From: Thiovibrio frasassiensis
GTDB taxonomy: Bacteria > Desulfobacterota > Desulfobulbia > Desulfobulbales > Desulfurivibrionaceae
Length of the DNA stretch: 64,000 nucleotides
Direction of reading: 5' to 3'
Assembly (NCBI RefSeq): GCF_029607905.1
Contig: NZ_JAPHEH010000001.1
Location: 835,530 to 899,529 of the forward strand
Every line of letters starts with the position of its first letter. Position 1 is the stretch's first letter. The notes under the pieces were generated by a model. The model worked only from the letters and a program-made list of their open reading frames with translations, was not told where the DNA came from and searched no databases. A program made the position numbers and the translations under genes. This document shows, piece after piece, positions 19,329 through 27,854 of this stretch.

Positions 19329-19344
19329 ACACTACATGTCGTGT
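19329..19344. promoter_or_regulatory. NrdR box 1 upstream of nrdD
   Basis: ACACTACATGTCGTGT matches the 16-bp NrdR consensus (ACACwAtATaTwGTGT) at both outer arms. It is paired with a second box that starts 32 bp away. Confidence 0.75.
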
Positions 19345-19360
19345 TTCGGGATCTATCATA

Positions 19361-19376
19361 GCACTACAGGCAGTGT
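19361..19376. promoter_or_regulatory. NrdR box 2 upstream of nrdD
   Basis: GCACTACAGGCAGTGT repeats the CACTACA core and the GTGT arm of box 1. The start-to-start distance is 32 bp, about three helical turns, the typical spacing for NrdR pairs. No nrdR gene is in the window. Confidence 0.7.
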
Positions 19377-19541
19377 ACTCGTCAAGCAAAAAAAGGCGGG
19401 AAAACGAGAAAAGTTGAATCGCATTTTTATCCGCACAATCAACGGGATAAGAAGAAAAAGCGATTAATGAAAAACTTACGTTTCAAGGGGGTTTTGCGTT
19501 ACAGAGGGGGGAAGGATGGGGAAGTTCCGACGTCTATCCGG

Positions 19542-21191
19542 CTAGTTGGCGGAATCGGACTGGCCCGGTTCCCCCTCCGAACGCCGGAGAATGGTGTCTT
19601 TTTTCCAATGTTCGTCATCGGGGAGAGGAAACTCAACCAGATAATGGAGGCCGCGGGATTCCTTGCGGAGGCAGGCGCAGCGCACGATGAGCTCGGCAAC
19701 CTGGGCGATATTGCGCAGTTCGATGAGATCCGGGGTCAGGATGTAATCGTGATAATGCTGGTTCACCTCATCAACGATAACCCGGAGGCGCTCTTCCACC
19801 AGAGCAAGGCGCTTCTCGGTGCGCACGATGCCGACATAGTTCCACATCAAGCGGCGGATCTGATCCCAGTTGTGGCTGACCAGGACATTCTCCTCGATGC
19901 GCTGGGCCGAGCCTGCAAACCACTCCGCCACCTCGGGCAGCGCAGCCTTGCGCAGCTCGGGCCATTCCCGCTCACACTCAAGAAAGGCCTGATGGGCAAA
20001 AACCACCGCCTCAAGCAGGGAATTGCTCGCCAACCGGTTGCCGCCGTGCAGACCGGTGCAGGCGGTTTCACCAAAGGCAAAGAGATTTTCGATGTTGGTC
20101 CTGCCCCACGAGTCGGTAACCACCCCGCCGCACATATAGTGGGCCGCGGGCACCACCGGAATGGGCTCTGTGGTCATGTCGATCCCCAAGGAGAGGCATT
20201 TTTGGTAAATGGTGGGAAACCTTTTCTGCAAAAACTCCGCCGGCTGGTGGGTGATGTCCAGATAGACGCAGTCATCGCCGCTCGCCTTCATCTCGCTGTC
20301 AATGGCTCTGGCCACGGTGTCGCGGGTGGCCAGATCCCCCCGGGCGTCATACTTGTGCATGAAGGCTTGGCCATGCTTGTCGATAAGCCGTCCCCCTTCG
20401 CCGCGCACCGCTTCGGAGATCAGAAAATTCTTCACCTGAGGGTGATAGAGGCAGGTGGGGTGAAACTGGACAAACTCCAGATTGCCGACCTTGGCCCCGG
20501 CCCGGTACGCCATGGCAATGCCGTCGCCGGTGGCGATATCGGGATTGGTGGTGTAGAGGTAGACCTTGCCGGTGCCGCCGGTGCAGAGCACCGTCACCTT
20601 GGCCTGGTAGGTGTCGATCCCCCCGGTTTCCCGGTCAAAGACATAGGCGCCCAGGCACTGGTCGCTGAAGCTGTCGTGGGGCTGATACGGGGTGCCGGTC
20701 TTGGAGCTGACCAAGAGATCCACGGCCAGATGATTTTCCAGCACCGTGATCCTGGGATTGGCCGCCACCTGGGCCAGAAGCCCCTCTTCGATCTTGCGGC
20801 CGGTGAGATCCATGGCATGGGCGATGCGGCGGGCCGAGTGACCGCCCTCCTTGCCCAGGTCGAGATGGCTGGGGTCGTTGGCCTCGCTCTGAAACTGGAC
20901 GCCGAGGCGGATCAACTCCTCGATCCGGGCCGGGCCGTTTTCCACGACCAGCCGGACGATATCCTCATGACAGAGCCCGGCCCCGGAGCGCAGGGTATCC
21001 TCGATGTGCAGGGCAAAGGAATCATCCGGCGACAAGACCGCGGCGATCCCGCCTTGGGCCAGGTTGGTGGCGGTATCCACCCGGGCCTTCTTGGTGATAA
21101 TCGTCACCCGCCCCAGCTGCGCCGCCTTGATGGCGAAGGAGAGCCCGGAAATACCGCTGCCAATCACGAGAAAATCAGTACTCTGTTTCAT
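19542..21191 (-). CDS. nadB: L-aspartate oxidase
   Basis: A flavoprotein of about 549 residues that oxidises aspartate to iminoaspartate, the first step of NAD synthesis. The FAD site is VIGSGISGLSFAI, followed by the substrate region NLAQGGIAAV and HSARRIAHAMDLTG. FGETACTGLHGGNRLASNS is the second FAD-binding block of the succinate dehydrogenase flavoprotein family. The C-terminal helical domain has NIAQVAELIVRCACLR. The start at 21191 (ATG, GGTGAG upstream) was taken over a GTG three codons earlier. In anaerobes fumarate likely serves as electron acceptor. No nadA or nadC is in the window. Confidence 0.95.
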   Translation of the reverse strand: MKQSTDFLVIGSGISGLSFAIKAAQLGRVTIITKKARVDTATNLAQGGIAAVLSPDDSFALHIEDTLRSGAGLCHEDIVRLVVENGPARIEELIRLGVQFQSEANDPSHLDLGKEGGHSARRIAHAMDLTGRKIEEGLLAQVAANPRITVLENHLAVDLLVSSKTGTPYQPHDSFSDQCLGAYVFDRETGGIDTYQAKVTVLCTGGTGKVYLYTTNPDIATGDGIAMAYRAGAKVGNLEFVQFHPTCLYHPQVKNFLISEAVRGEGGRLIDKHGQAFMHKYDARGDLATRDTVARAIDSEMKASGDDCVYLDITHQPAEFLQKRFPTIYQKCLSLGIDMTTEPIPVVPAAHYMCGGVVTDSWGRTNIENLFAFGETACTGLHGGNRLASNSLLEAVVFAHQAFLECEREWPELRKAALPEVAEWFAGSAQRIEENVLVSHNWDQIRRLMWNYVGIVRTEKRLALVEERLRVIVDEVNQHYHDYILTPDLIELRNIAQVAELIVRCACLRKESRGLHYLVEFPLPDDEHWKKDTILRRSEGEPGQSDSAN

Positions 21192-21255
21192 GGCAATCAC
21201 TCACCAATTATGCGGAATCGGCAGGGAGATCCAGCGCCGCGCCCAGGTTAACAGC

Positions 21256-21283
21256 TTGACAGCACCCGGCAATGTTCTGTAAA
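21256..21283 (+). promoter_or_regulatory. Candidate promoter upstream of HAD gene
   Basis: TTGACA (21256-21261) and TGTAAA (21278-21283) with 16 bp between them, 152 nt before the HAD start. Moderate match; an alternative -10 starting two bases later is equally good. Confidence 0.45.
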
Positions 21284-21435
21284 GATGAGGCTCATTCTCC
21301 GGCAGCCGCACGCCAAAGGCCCGGGAGCTAACAGGCCGACAAGAGCAGCGCAGCGGCGAAGCATATGGTGTGCCCGGTGAGCGCTTACGGATTTTACATA
21401 GCGCGGCGCCGACAAGATAACAAGGATTCTTCGCA

Positions 21436-22056
21436 ATGACTGCTTTGAAACTGGTGATATTTGACTGTGACGGCGTGATGTTCGACTCAAAAAACGCCAA
21501 CCGGGTCTACTACAATCATATGCTGGAAAAATTCGGCCACCCGGTCATGGATGCCGAAGAGCTCGAATACGTGCACATGCACCATGTCATGGATTCGGTC
21601 CGCCACATCTTCCGCAACTATCCCCAGGATCTGGAGGCGGCGGACGCCTTCCGCAAGGGACTGGATTACACCCCCTACCTGCAGCACATGATCATGGAGC
21701 CCGATCTCCCTGAATTTCTCGATTTTCTCAGGCCCGCCTATAAAACAGCGATCAGCACCAACCGGACCTCGACCATGGGCCCGGTGCTGCAGATGTTTCG
21801 CCTGGCCGACCTTTTCGACAAGGTGGTAACCGCCTTTGACGTGACCCAGCCCAAGCCGCATCCGGAAGCGCTGCACCAGATCCTTGCGCATTTCCAGTGC
21901 AGCGTGGCAGAGAGCATCTACATCGGCGATTCCCAGGTGGACCGGGAGCATACCGAAGCTGTCGGCATGCGGCTCATCGCCTTTAAAAACCTAAAACTGC
22001 CCGCGGAATACCACGTGAGCAGCTTCATGGAAATCAGCCGGTTGCCTATTTTCTGA
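21436..22056 (+). CDS. HAD-superfamily hydrolase, phosphoglycolate-phosphatase-like
   Basis: A 206-residue HAD phosphatase. Motif I is FDCDGVMFDS (DxD nucleophile), motif II the Ser/Thr of AISTNRTS, motif III the Lys of KPHPEAL, and motif IV IGDSQVDREHT. A helical cap lies between motifs I and II, as in the phosphoglycolate/beta-phosphoglucomutase group. The substrate cannot be inferred. AAGGA precedes the ATG. It is followed 18 nt later by a gene of unknown function, so the two form a small operon. Confidence 0.88.
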   Translation: MTALKLVIFDCDGVMFDSKNANRVYYNHMLEKFGHPVMDAEELEYVHMHHVMDSVRHIFRNYPQDLEAADAFRKGLDYTPYLQHMIMEPDLPEFLDFLRPAYKTAISTNRTSTMGPVLQMFRLADLFDKVVTAFDVTQPKPHPEALHQILAHFQCSVAESIYIGDSQVDREHTEAVGMRLIAFKNLKLPAEYHVSSFMEISRLPIF

Positions 22057-22074
22057 CCCCGGGAGGGAAACACC

Positions 22075-22572
22075 ATGCGGCTGGAAATATCGCACCGGAT
22101 CCTGGTGATGGGGCCGGACCTGGAAAAGAGCACGGCGCATGCCCTGCGCTTTCTTGCCCACACCCCGCTGGTACAATACGACTCTTCCCGGGTGATCGCG
22201 GCCGAATCCTGCTCAGGAGAGGACAACCGTTTCTGGCCCTGGCTGGAAGAGGGGGTTACCGCAAACCGGCAGGTGCTCGCAAAACTGCTGGCTGATCTGC
22301 GGGCTGCCGGCACCAAGGATTTCCAGGATCTCCTCCGTATGCCCCAAGGCTTTCAGAGCAAGATCATCCACACCGTCGCCCATATCCTCGATGGATTTTT
22401 CGGCATCGACAGCATCTTCTACAGCCTGCCCGAGGATTCCCACTGGCTCAGCGACACCCTGCGCAACCAGATCGAGGCCTCGCCGGAAGAGTTCTGGCTG
22501 CTCAAGGTGGTGGCCACCCTGGAAGCCCTTGAGCCCGGCAACGTTTCCACCCTGCGCTCCTTTGAACACTAA
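22075..22572 (+). CDS. Conserved hypothetical protein in HAD operon
   Basis: A 165-residue protein I do not recognise. It has no signal peptide and no membrane span. It is rich in aromatic and acidic residues (SGEDNRFWPWLEEGV; HILDGFFGIDSIFYSLPED) and probably mainly helical. It follows the HAD phosphatase by 18 nt, with GGGAGG as the ribosome site, so it is likely expressed with it and may act with it. Confidence 0.7.
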   Translation: MRLEISHRILVMGPDLEKSTAHALRFLAHTPLVQYDSSRVIAAESCSGEDNRFWPWLEEGVTANRQVLAKLLADLRAAGTKDFQDLLRMPQGFQSKIIHTVAHILDGFFGIDSIFYSLPEDSHWLSDTLRNQIEASPEEFWLLKVVATLEALEPGNVSTLRSFEH

Positions 22573-22626
22573 GAGGCGCGCCGCTCAAAGCTGAGCGGGC
22601 GCAGGAACGGACAGACAGGGGACAGA

Positions 22627-22887
22627 TCAGTCGTAATGGTGGTGATGGTGGTGGTGCTGTTCATGGCCTTGACTCGGCCCGCCGATTTCCGCCAAGGCTT
22701 TTTTCAGGATCGCATCGGTGGCACCCATGCTTGCCACGGCCTGATCAAGAATCGCGGCCAGGGATTCCTTCCCTTCCCCGCGCACCTCCGCAGCCCATTT
22801 CTTGAACTCCGCCTCATGATTTTCGTTATGCTCGACCCAATGGGGCAGAAGCACCTGCAACTTTTCAATGGTTGTTTTCGGATGCAT
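22627..22887 (-). CDS. Small protein with C-terminal poly-His tail, cooT partner
   Basis: An 86-residue protein with a helical N-terminal part (TTIEKLQVLLPHWVEHNENHEAEF, read in pieces) and a His-rich end, with seven consecutive His after EQ. It begins one base after the cooT stop (TGAgATG), so the two are translationally coupled. The tail resembles metal-storage or metal-sensing His tails of nickel chaperones. The N-terminal part matches no fold I can name. A nickel-handling role is an inference from the tail and from coupling to cooT. Confidence 0.75.
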   Translation of the reverse strand: MHPKTTIEKLQVLLPHWVEHNENHEAEFKKWAAEVRGEGKESLAAILDQAVASMGATDAILKKALAEIGGPSQGHEQHHHHHHHYD

Positions 22888-22888
22888 C

Positions 22889-23092
22889 TCAGGTGGCTCC
22901 TTTCGTTTTTGTCACGGTTACCTTGCCATGGAGAAAATCGATGGCGCGTACCGCGGCTCCCCGGATGAACTTCGGCTCTTCAAAGAGAGCGGAAACCCTT
23001 ACGCCATCATCGGTAACCTCAAGAAGAGAGGCATTTTCCAGGAGTACCTCTTCCTTACCATCCCCTACAAGGATTATGCTCATCTGGCACAT
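22889..23092 (-). CDS. cooT: CooT-family nickel-binding protein
   Basis: A 67-residue CooT-like protein. It starts MCQMS, with the conserved Cys at position 2 that ligates Ni(II) in CooT, and continues with LLEVTDDGVRVSALFEEP and AVRAIDFLHGKV. In carbon monoxide dehydrogenase systems CooT is a dimeric nickel chaperone. No CODH gene is present here, so the client may be another nickel enzyme such as a hydrogenase. The ATG at 23092 has GAGGCAGG upstream. A His-tailed partner follows one base after the stop. Confidence 0.85.
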   Translation of the reverse strand: MCQMSIILVGDGKEEVLLENASLLEVTDDGVRVSALFEEPKFIRGAAVRAIDFLHGKVTVTKTKGAT

Positions 23093-23215
23093 GACCTGCC
23101 TCACTTGTTGTGTTTTTTCGCTTTGCCGCGAGGGAAAATACAATATAATAAGATTTTCCCGCTTTTTCATGCAGATTTACAATACTACCACAACTTATTC
23201 CCAGGAAAGCCCCGC

Positions 23216-23620
23216 ATGCTTCTTGATTTAAGCGCCCTGAAAAACCTTCTGACTTCCAGCAAAACCATTGCCGTGGTAGGGCTTTCCCCCAAGAAATCCC
23301 GTCCGAGCAACATGGTGGCCCGCTATCTTCTTGAAGCCGGCTATAGGGTGATTCCGGTCAACCCCGGCCAGGAGGAAATCCTGGGACTCCCCTGCTATGG
23401 TAACCTTGAGGCGGTACCTGACCCCGTGGATATCGTCGATATCTTCCGGCGCTCCGAGGATGTGGAGCCCATCGTCGAGGCCGCAATCCGCATCGGCGCC
23501 ACAGCGGTGTGGATGCAGGAAGGGGTGGTCAATGAAGCGGCCGCCCAAATGGCCCGGGCTGCCGGGTTAACCGTGGTGATGGACCGCTGCCTGAAAACCG
23601 TACATGCCGGCCTGTGCTGA
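23216..23620 (+). CDS. CoA-binding domain protein
   Basis: A 134-residue protein of the CoA_binding_2/YccU type. The Rossmann core has KTIAVVGLSPKKSRPSN, followed by YLLEAGYRVIPVNPG and AVWMQEGVVNEAAA, the family's typical sequence. The exact role is not known. An AGGAAAG ribosome site precedes the ATG at 23216. The gene is divergent from cooT. Its stop precedes the histidine kinase by about 60 nt, so transcription may run into the kinase. Confidence 0.88.
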   Translation: MLLDLSALKNLLTSSKTIAVVGLSPKKSRPSNMVARYLLEAGYRVIPVNPGQEEILGLPCYGNLEAVPDPVDIVDIFRRSEDVEPIVEAAIRIGATAVWMQEGVVNEAAAQMARAAGLTVVMDRCLKTVHAGLC

Positions 23621-23679
23621 TAAGCTCCCCCCATGTCCACTCCACTCATAACCCGGCCCAGGAAAAGTAGGATGCATAC

Positions 23680-26235
23680 GTGACCTCTCAAAAGAACCCG
23701 GCAGCAGAGCAGCAGACGCAGAGGCCACAGGACAGCACCACCGCTGATACCCTGAGCTGTCAGCACAAATTCCTCAAGATCCTCGACAGTCTCGACGCCA
23801 TTGTCTATGTGGCGGACATGCAGAGCTACGAACTACTCTTTGTAAACAGATACACCCGCAAGCTCTTCGGGGAAATCGAGGGGGCCATCTGCTGGCAGAG
23901 CTTGCAGCAGGGCCAAACCTCCCCCTGTCCCTTCTGCAGCAACGCCAAACTCATCGACGGAAACGGCCGTCCGGTCGGAGAGTATAGCTGGGAGCTCTGC
24001 AACACCAAAAACAATCATTGGTACCACATGGTCGATCGGGCCATTGAGTGGGGCGATGGCCGGATCGTCCGCCTGGAGATCGCCACCGATATCAGTGAGG
24101 CAAAGCTGGCCCATGAGGCGCTAGCCCGCCGCAGCCGTGCCCTTGAGGTCTTGCGCAAATGCAATGAAGCCCTGATCCGAGCCAGGAGCGAAACCGATCT
24201 GCTCCATGATATCTGCCGGCTGGTGGTGGAGATCGGCAATTATAGGCTGGCCTGGGTTGGCTACGCCATGCACGACCAGCAAAAATCGGTCAAGCCCATG
24301 GCCCAGTTCGGGGATGAAGACGGCTTTCTCGCTTCGGTCCAGGCAAGCTGGACCGATACCCTCGTCGGCGGCCGGGGCCCGGTGGGCACGGCCATTGCCA
24401 CGGGCAAGCGGGTTCTCCTGCAGGATACGGCGAGTTCCGCGGCCAGCTGTCCCTGGCGGGATGAAGCGGTAAAACGGGGATACGGCGCCGCCTTGAGTCT
24501 TCCCTTACCGGTGGATCAGGAGATTGTCGGCGCCCTGACCATCTATGCGGCAAATTCCATCGCCTTTGATGCAGAAGAGGTCCTTCTCCTCGAGGAGCTG
24601 GCACACAATCTGGCCTATGGCCTCCATTCCCTGCGGATTCAAAAAATAGCGGAATGCACCCAAGCCGAATTAGCGCGGAGCAACGAGAAGCTCGCCCTGC
24701 TTCTGGACTCCCTGCCCATCATTCCCTTCACCAGAACAGCGGACAAGGATTTTTCCTTCACGTACATGAGCAACGTGGTCGAGGCCATTACCGGATACTC
24801 CCCCGAACAGTTTCTCCAGACCCCCCGGTTCTGGCTCGAACATCTCCATCCCGAAGACCGGGCGCGGGCAGTCACCGGCCTTGACTCCCTGCACAAGGAA
24901 GAAAATCAGCAGTGTGAATGCCGCTTTCAGGTGGCGGATGGCTCCTACAAATGGTTTGCGTCCAACCTCCGGGCGGTACGGCATCCCTCTGGAGAATTGC
25001 GCTATATCATCGGCACCTGGCAGGACATCTCCGAGGAGAAGAAGCTCCAGCTTCAGTCAGAACAGCGGTTGCAGCAGATCATCCAGGCCGACAAGCTCGC
25101 CTCGCTGGGCCAGGTCGTCGCCGGCGTTGCCCACGAGATCAACAACCCAAACAGCTTTATCACCTATAATATGCCGCTGCTTGAAGAGTCCTGGGAGGCC
25201 TTTTCCCCGATTATCTCGGAATTCAGCCAACGCCATCCGGAAAAAACGGCCGGGAACATCACCTTTGCTGAAATGGCCGAGGAGATGGGAGAAATCATTG
25301 CGGCCATCAAAACAGGTTCCGACCGAATCAATACCATTGTCGCCAAGCTCAAGGATTTCGCCCGGCTCGACGAGGCTTCCCCCAGCAAGCTGGTGGATAT
25401 CAACAAGGTGATCAATGATTCCCTGACCATTGTCGGTGCCCAGGCGAGAAAGCTGGTAGGCAACATCACCGTTGACCTGACGGAGGGGCTGCCTCCGTTT
25501 TACGGTCATTTCCAAAAACTGGAACAGGTCGTTGCCAATCTGATCATGAACGCGTCCCAGGCTGTCCTCAGCAAGGACAAGGGAGCAATCTCCATCCACA
25601 GCCGCTATGTGAAAAGGCTCAATGCCATACTCATCGAGGTGGAAGACAATGGCCGGGGCATTCCCCGGGAGGCAGCAGGCCATATCTTCGACCCCTTTTT
25701 TACCACCAACCGCGATCGCGGCGGCACCGGCCTAGGACTCTCTGTCTCCTACGGATTAATCCAGGAACATAACGGCAAAATTGGCGTATTGTCTCGGCCC
25801 GGTCTCGGCACAAAGTTCACTATCTTTCTTCCCGTTGACCGGCGGCAGAGCCCCCTTGACCTGCATCCAACCATCCTCTGCGTTGACGATGACCCTCTGG
25901 TTCTGAGCCTCTTGCAATCCTTCTTCGTCGAAGTACAAAAAATACCGGTGGAGTTTATGAAAAACGGCCAGGAGGTGCTCAGCCTTTTAGAGGAGCACCC
26001 AGAGATTGATCTGGTCTTAAGCGATATTGCCATGCCCGGGATCAATGGCTGGCAGCTCCTGAAACAGATCAAAGAAAAGTTTCCCCTGCTGCCGGTCATT
26101 CTTATCTCCGGAGACCCGATTGAAGCGCAGCACCTCCGGGAGGACAACCCCCAGCCGGATCATTTTATGGCAAAACCCCTGGATTTCCAAGTACTTATCA
26201 CGGTGATCAACTCCCTTGGCAGGCAACAGCTATGA
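23680..26235 (+). CDS. Hybrid histidine kinase (PAS-GAF-PAS-HK-REC)
   Basis: An 851-residue soluble sensor kinase starting at GTG. Order: PAS (about 31-145) with a Cys cluster, CWQSLQQ and CPFC (C71, C83, C86); GAF (155-315); PAS (335-455); His-kinase dimerisation domain with phospho-His in VVAGVAHEINNP; HATPase (about 575-705) with NLIMNASQAV, DNGRGIP and GTGLGLSVSYGL; and a C-terminal receiver with phospho-acceptor Asp in LVLSDIAMPG. The Cys trio in the first PAS could bind metal or sense redox state. It overlaps the sigma-54 regulator by four bases (ATGA), so the two are cognate partners. Confidence 0.93.
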   Translation: MTSQKNPAAEQQTQRPQDSTTADTLSCQHKFLKILDSLDAIVYVADMQSYELLFVNRYTRKLFGEIEGAICWQSLQQGQTSPCPFCSNAKLIDGNGRPVGEYSWELCNTKNNHWYHMVDRAIEWGDGRIVRLEIATDISEAKLAHEALARRSRALEVLRKCNEALIRARSETDLLHDICRLVVEIGNYRLAWVGYAMHDQQKSVKPMAQFGDEDGFLASVQASWTDTLVGGRGPVGTAIATGKRVLLQDTASSAASCPWRDEAVKRGYGAALSLPLPVDQEIVGALTIYAANSIAFDAEEVLLLEELAHNLAYGLHSLRIQKIAECTQAELARSNEKLALLLDSLPIIPFTRTADKDFSFTYMSNVVEAITGYSPEQFLQTPRFWLEHLHPEDRARAVTGLDSLHKEENQQCECRFQVADGSYKWFASNLRAVRHPSGELRYIIGTWQDISEEKKLQLQSEQRLQQIIQADKLASLGQVVAGVAHEINNPNSFITYNMPLLEESWEAFSPIISEFSQRHPEKTAGNITFAEMAEEMGEIIAAIKTGSDRINTIVAKLKDFARLDEASPSKLVDINKVINDSLTIVGAQARKLVGNITVDLTEGLPPFYGHFQKLEQVVANLIMNASQAVLSKDKGAISIHSRYVKRLNAILIEVEDNGRGIPREAAGHIFDPFFTTNRDRGGTGLGLSVSYGLIQEHNGKIGVLSRPGLGTKFTIFLPVDRRQSPLDLHPTILCVDDDPLVLSLLQSFFVEVQKIPVEFMKNGQEVLSLLEEHPEIDLVLSDIAMPGINGWQLLKQIKEKFPLLPVILISGDPIEAQHLREDNPQPDHFMAKPLDFQVLITVINSLGRQQL

Positions 26236-27614
26236 AGATATTGATGGTTGACGATGAACCGATGGCCCTGAGCTCTTTACAGAGGCTCTTGCGACGTCGC
26301 GGCTACCGAGAGGTGGAGGTCTGTGAACAGGCACCCGCAGCCGTAGAAAGGATAAAATCCGGGGGCTTCGATGTGGTCTTCCTGGATATGCTCATGCCGG
26401 AAATGGATGGGTTGCAGGTGCTGGAGTCAACAAAGCCCTTCTGTCCGCACACCGAGTTCATCATGCTCACTGCGGTGGATGACGTGCATACCGCGGTGAA
26501 GGCCTTGCGGCTCGGGGCCTATGACTATCTTATCAAGCCGGTTGATAACGAGAGGCTGATCCTGGTGCTGGAGCACGCCTACGAACGCCGGGCTCTGCTC
26601 TCCGGTCTCGCCGGAGCCAGCGCAGGCAAGACGGTGACCCTGTCGGAACCATTTTCTCCGATCATCACCCAGTGCCCCCGGATGAAGGAGCTGCTGACCT
26701 TTGCGCAAACCATGGCCAAAAGCGGCAACCCGGTCCTGATCACCGGTGAGTCGGGCACCGGCAAGGAGCTCCTGGCCAGAGCCATTCATGGGGCCGGACC
26801 CGCCCCGGATGGCCCCTATGTGCCGGTCAATGTCGCGTCTGTTTCCGAGTCTCTCTTTGAAAGCCAGTTTTTCGGCCATGTCAAGGGGGCCTTCACCGGA
26901 GCGACCATGGACTATCCCGGTTTTTTTGCCCAGGCCCACACCGGCACCCTGTTTCTTGACGAAATCGGGGAACTGCCCCTTTCGCTCCAGGCAAAATTCT
27001 TACGGGTGTTGGAAGAAAAAAAGGTAATGCGCCTCGGCGACCCGCAGCAGATTTCGGTGGATGTCCGGATTGTTTCCGCGACCAATGTGGATCTGGACAA
27101 GGCGTGTCAGGAAGGGGCCTTTCGCCTGGATCTCATGTACCGCCTCAAGTCCATCCATCTGCATCTGCCGCCCTTGCGGGAGCGGGATGGGGATATCCCC
27201 CTTCTTGCCGACTATTTTCTTAAAAAAGCCGCTCTGCGCCATGGCAAAGAGGCCAAAGGCTTTCGCCCGGAGGCTCTCGAGCTTTTGCAGCAGCAAAGTT
27301 ATCCGGGCAACATCCGCGAGCTGGCGCAGAAGGTGGAAACCGCAGTACTCATTTCTCGGGAGACCTATTTACCGCCCGAGGCCTTCGGGCAAGAATCCGC
27401 CCCCGCCCAAAGCTTTGGCAGAAGACTCTGCAGCCTCAAGGAAGATGCCGGCCAACATACGGCCTTTGTCCTCATGCAGACCAAAGGAGATCGCAAGCAG
27501 GCAGCAGAGATCCTTGGAATAACAGTCCGCCAGGTGCAACGGAAGATTGCCGAGATGAAAAAAGAGCCCCGCTGGCAAAAGCTCTTGAGCGACATTGAGG
27601 TCGCACACCCATGA
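26232..27614 (+). CDS. Sigma-54 dependent response regulator (NtrC type)
   Basis: A 460-residue regulator. Receiver (1-115) with phospho-Asp in VVFLDMLMPEM; AAA+ sigma-54 activator domain (145-375) with Walker A GESGTGKE, the GAFTGA loop that contacts sigma-54, and the Walker-B LFLDEIGELPL; and a C-terminal Fis-type helix-turn-helix (about 415-450) in GDRKQAAEILGITVRQVQRK. Its ATG overlaps the kinase stop. The last codons of this gene contain the first of three dyad sites, and a sigma-54 promoter lies downstream. It probably binds those sites and activates the receiver-cheW-mcp operon. Confidence 0.95.
   Translation: MKILMVDDEPMALSSLQRLLRRRGYREVEVCEQAPAAVERIKSGGFDVVFLDMLMPEMDGLQVLESTKPFCPHTEFIMLTAVDDVHTAVKALRLGAYDYLIKPVDNERLILVLEHAYERRALLSGLAGASAGKTVTLSEPFSPIITQCPRMKELLTFAQTMAKSGNPVLITGESGTGKELLARAIHGAGPAPDGPYVPVNVASVSESLFESQFFGHVKGAFTGATMDYPGFFAQAHTGTLFLDEIGELPLSLQAKFLRVLEEKKVMRLGDPQQISVDVRIVSATNVDLDKACQEGAFRLDLMYRLKSIHLHLPPLRERDGDIPLLADYFLKKAALRHGKEAKGFRPEALELLQQQSYPGNIRELAQKVETAVLISRETYLPPEAFGQESAPAQSFGRRLCSLKEDAGQHTAFVLMQTKGDRKQAAEILGITVRQVQRKIAEMKKEPRWQKLLSDIEVAHP
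27589..27604. promoter_or_regulatory. Dyad site 1 (candidate activator site)
   Basis: GCGACATTGAGGTCGC: arms GCGAC and GTCGC with a six-base centre. It overlaps the last codons of the regulator gene. Confidence 0.7.
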
Positions 27615-27626
27615 CCTCAATGTCGC
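27611..27626. promoter_or_regulatory. Dyad site 2 (candidate activator site)
   Basis: ATGACCTCAATGTCGC is the reverse complement of site 1 except at its first two bases. Its centre is 22 bp from that of site 1. Together with site 1 it makes a perfect 14-bp inverted repeat with a 10-base loop, which could also act as an mRNA hairpin after the regulator gene. Confidence 0.7.
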
Positions 27627-27704
27627 AGCATTCATTTTTATCGCAATAACAGTCTGTTCCATCGCCATCCCATCTTGTTTCTCCCTCCACCCAAGAACAG
27701 CGAC

Positions 27705-27720
27705 CCGACATTGAGGTCGC
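27705..27720. promoter_or_regulatory. Dyad site 3 (candidate activator site)
   Basis: CCGACATTGAGGTCGC differs from site 1 at one base. Its centre is 94 bp from that of site 2, about nine helical turns, and about 123 bp upstream of the predicted start of transcription. Confidence 0.7.
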
Positions 27721-27809
27721 ACATCCACGCCGCCCCCCCATCCCCCAACAAAAAACAAATTCCTGTTATTTCAAGATGATATGTTTTTATCAGGACTGTT
27801 TTTTGCTCC

Positions 27810-27825
27810 TGGCACCCTCTTTGCA
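27810..27825 (+). promoter_or_regulatory. Sigma-54 promoter of receiver-cheW-mcp operon
   Basis: TGGCACCCTCTTTGCA matches the sigma-54 consensus TGGCAC-N5-TTGCA exactly at the -24 and -12 elements. Transcription would start near 27836, just ahead of the ribosome site (GAGGAG) of the receiver gene. Confidence 0.88.
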
Positions 27826-27854
27826 AAACTCCGCTATGCAAAGAGGAGCGAATA

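Noticed and set aside
23085-23100. Sigma-54-like TGGCACATGACCTGCC
   Set aside because: It lies inside the cooT coding frame and has a mismatch in the -12 box; no regulator points to it.
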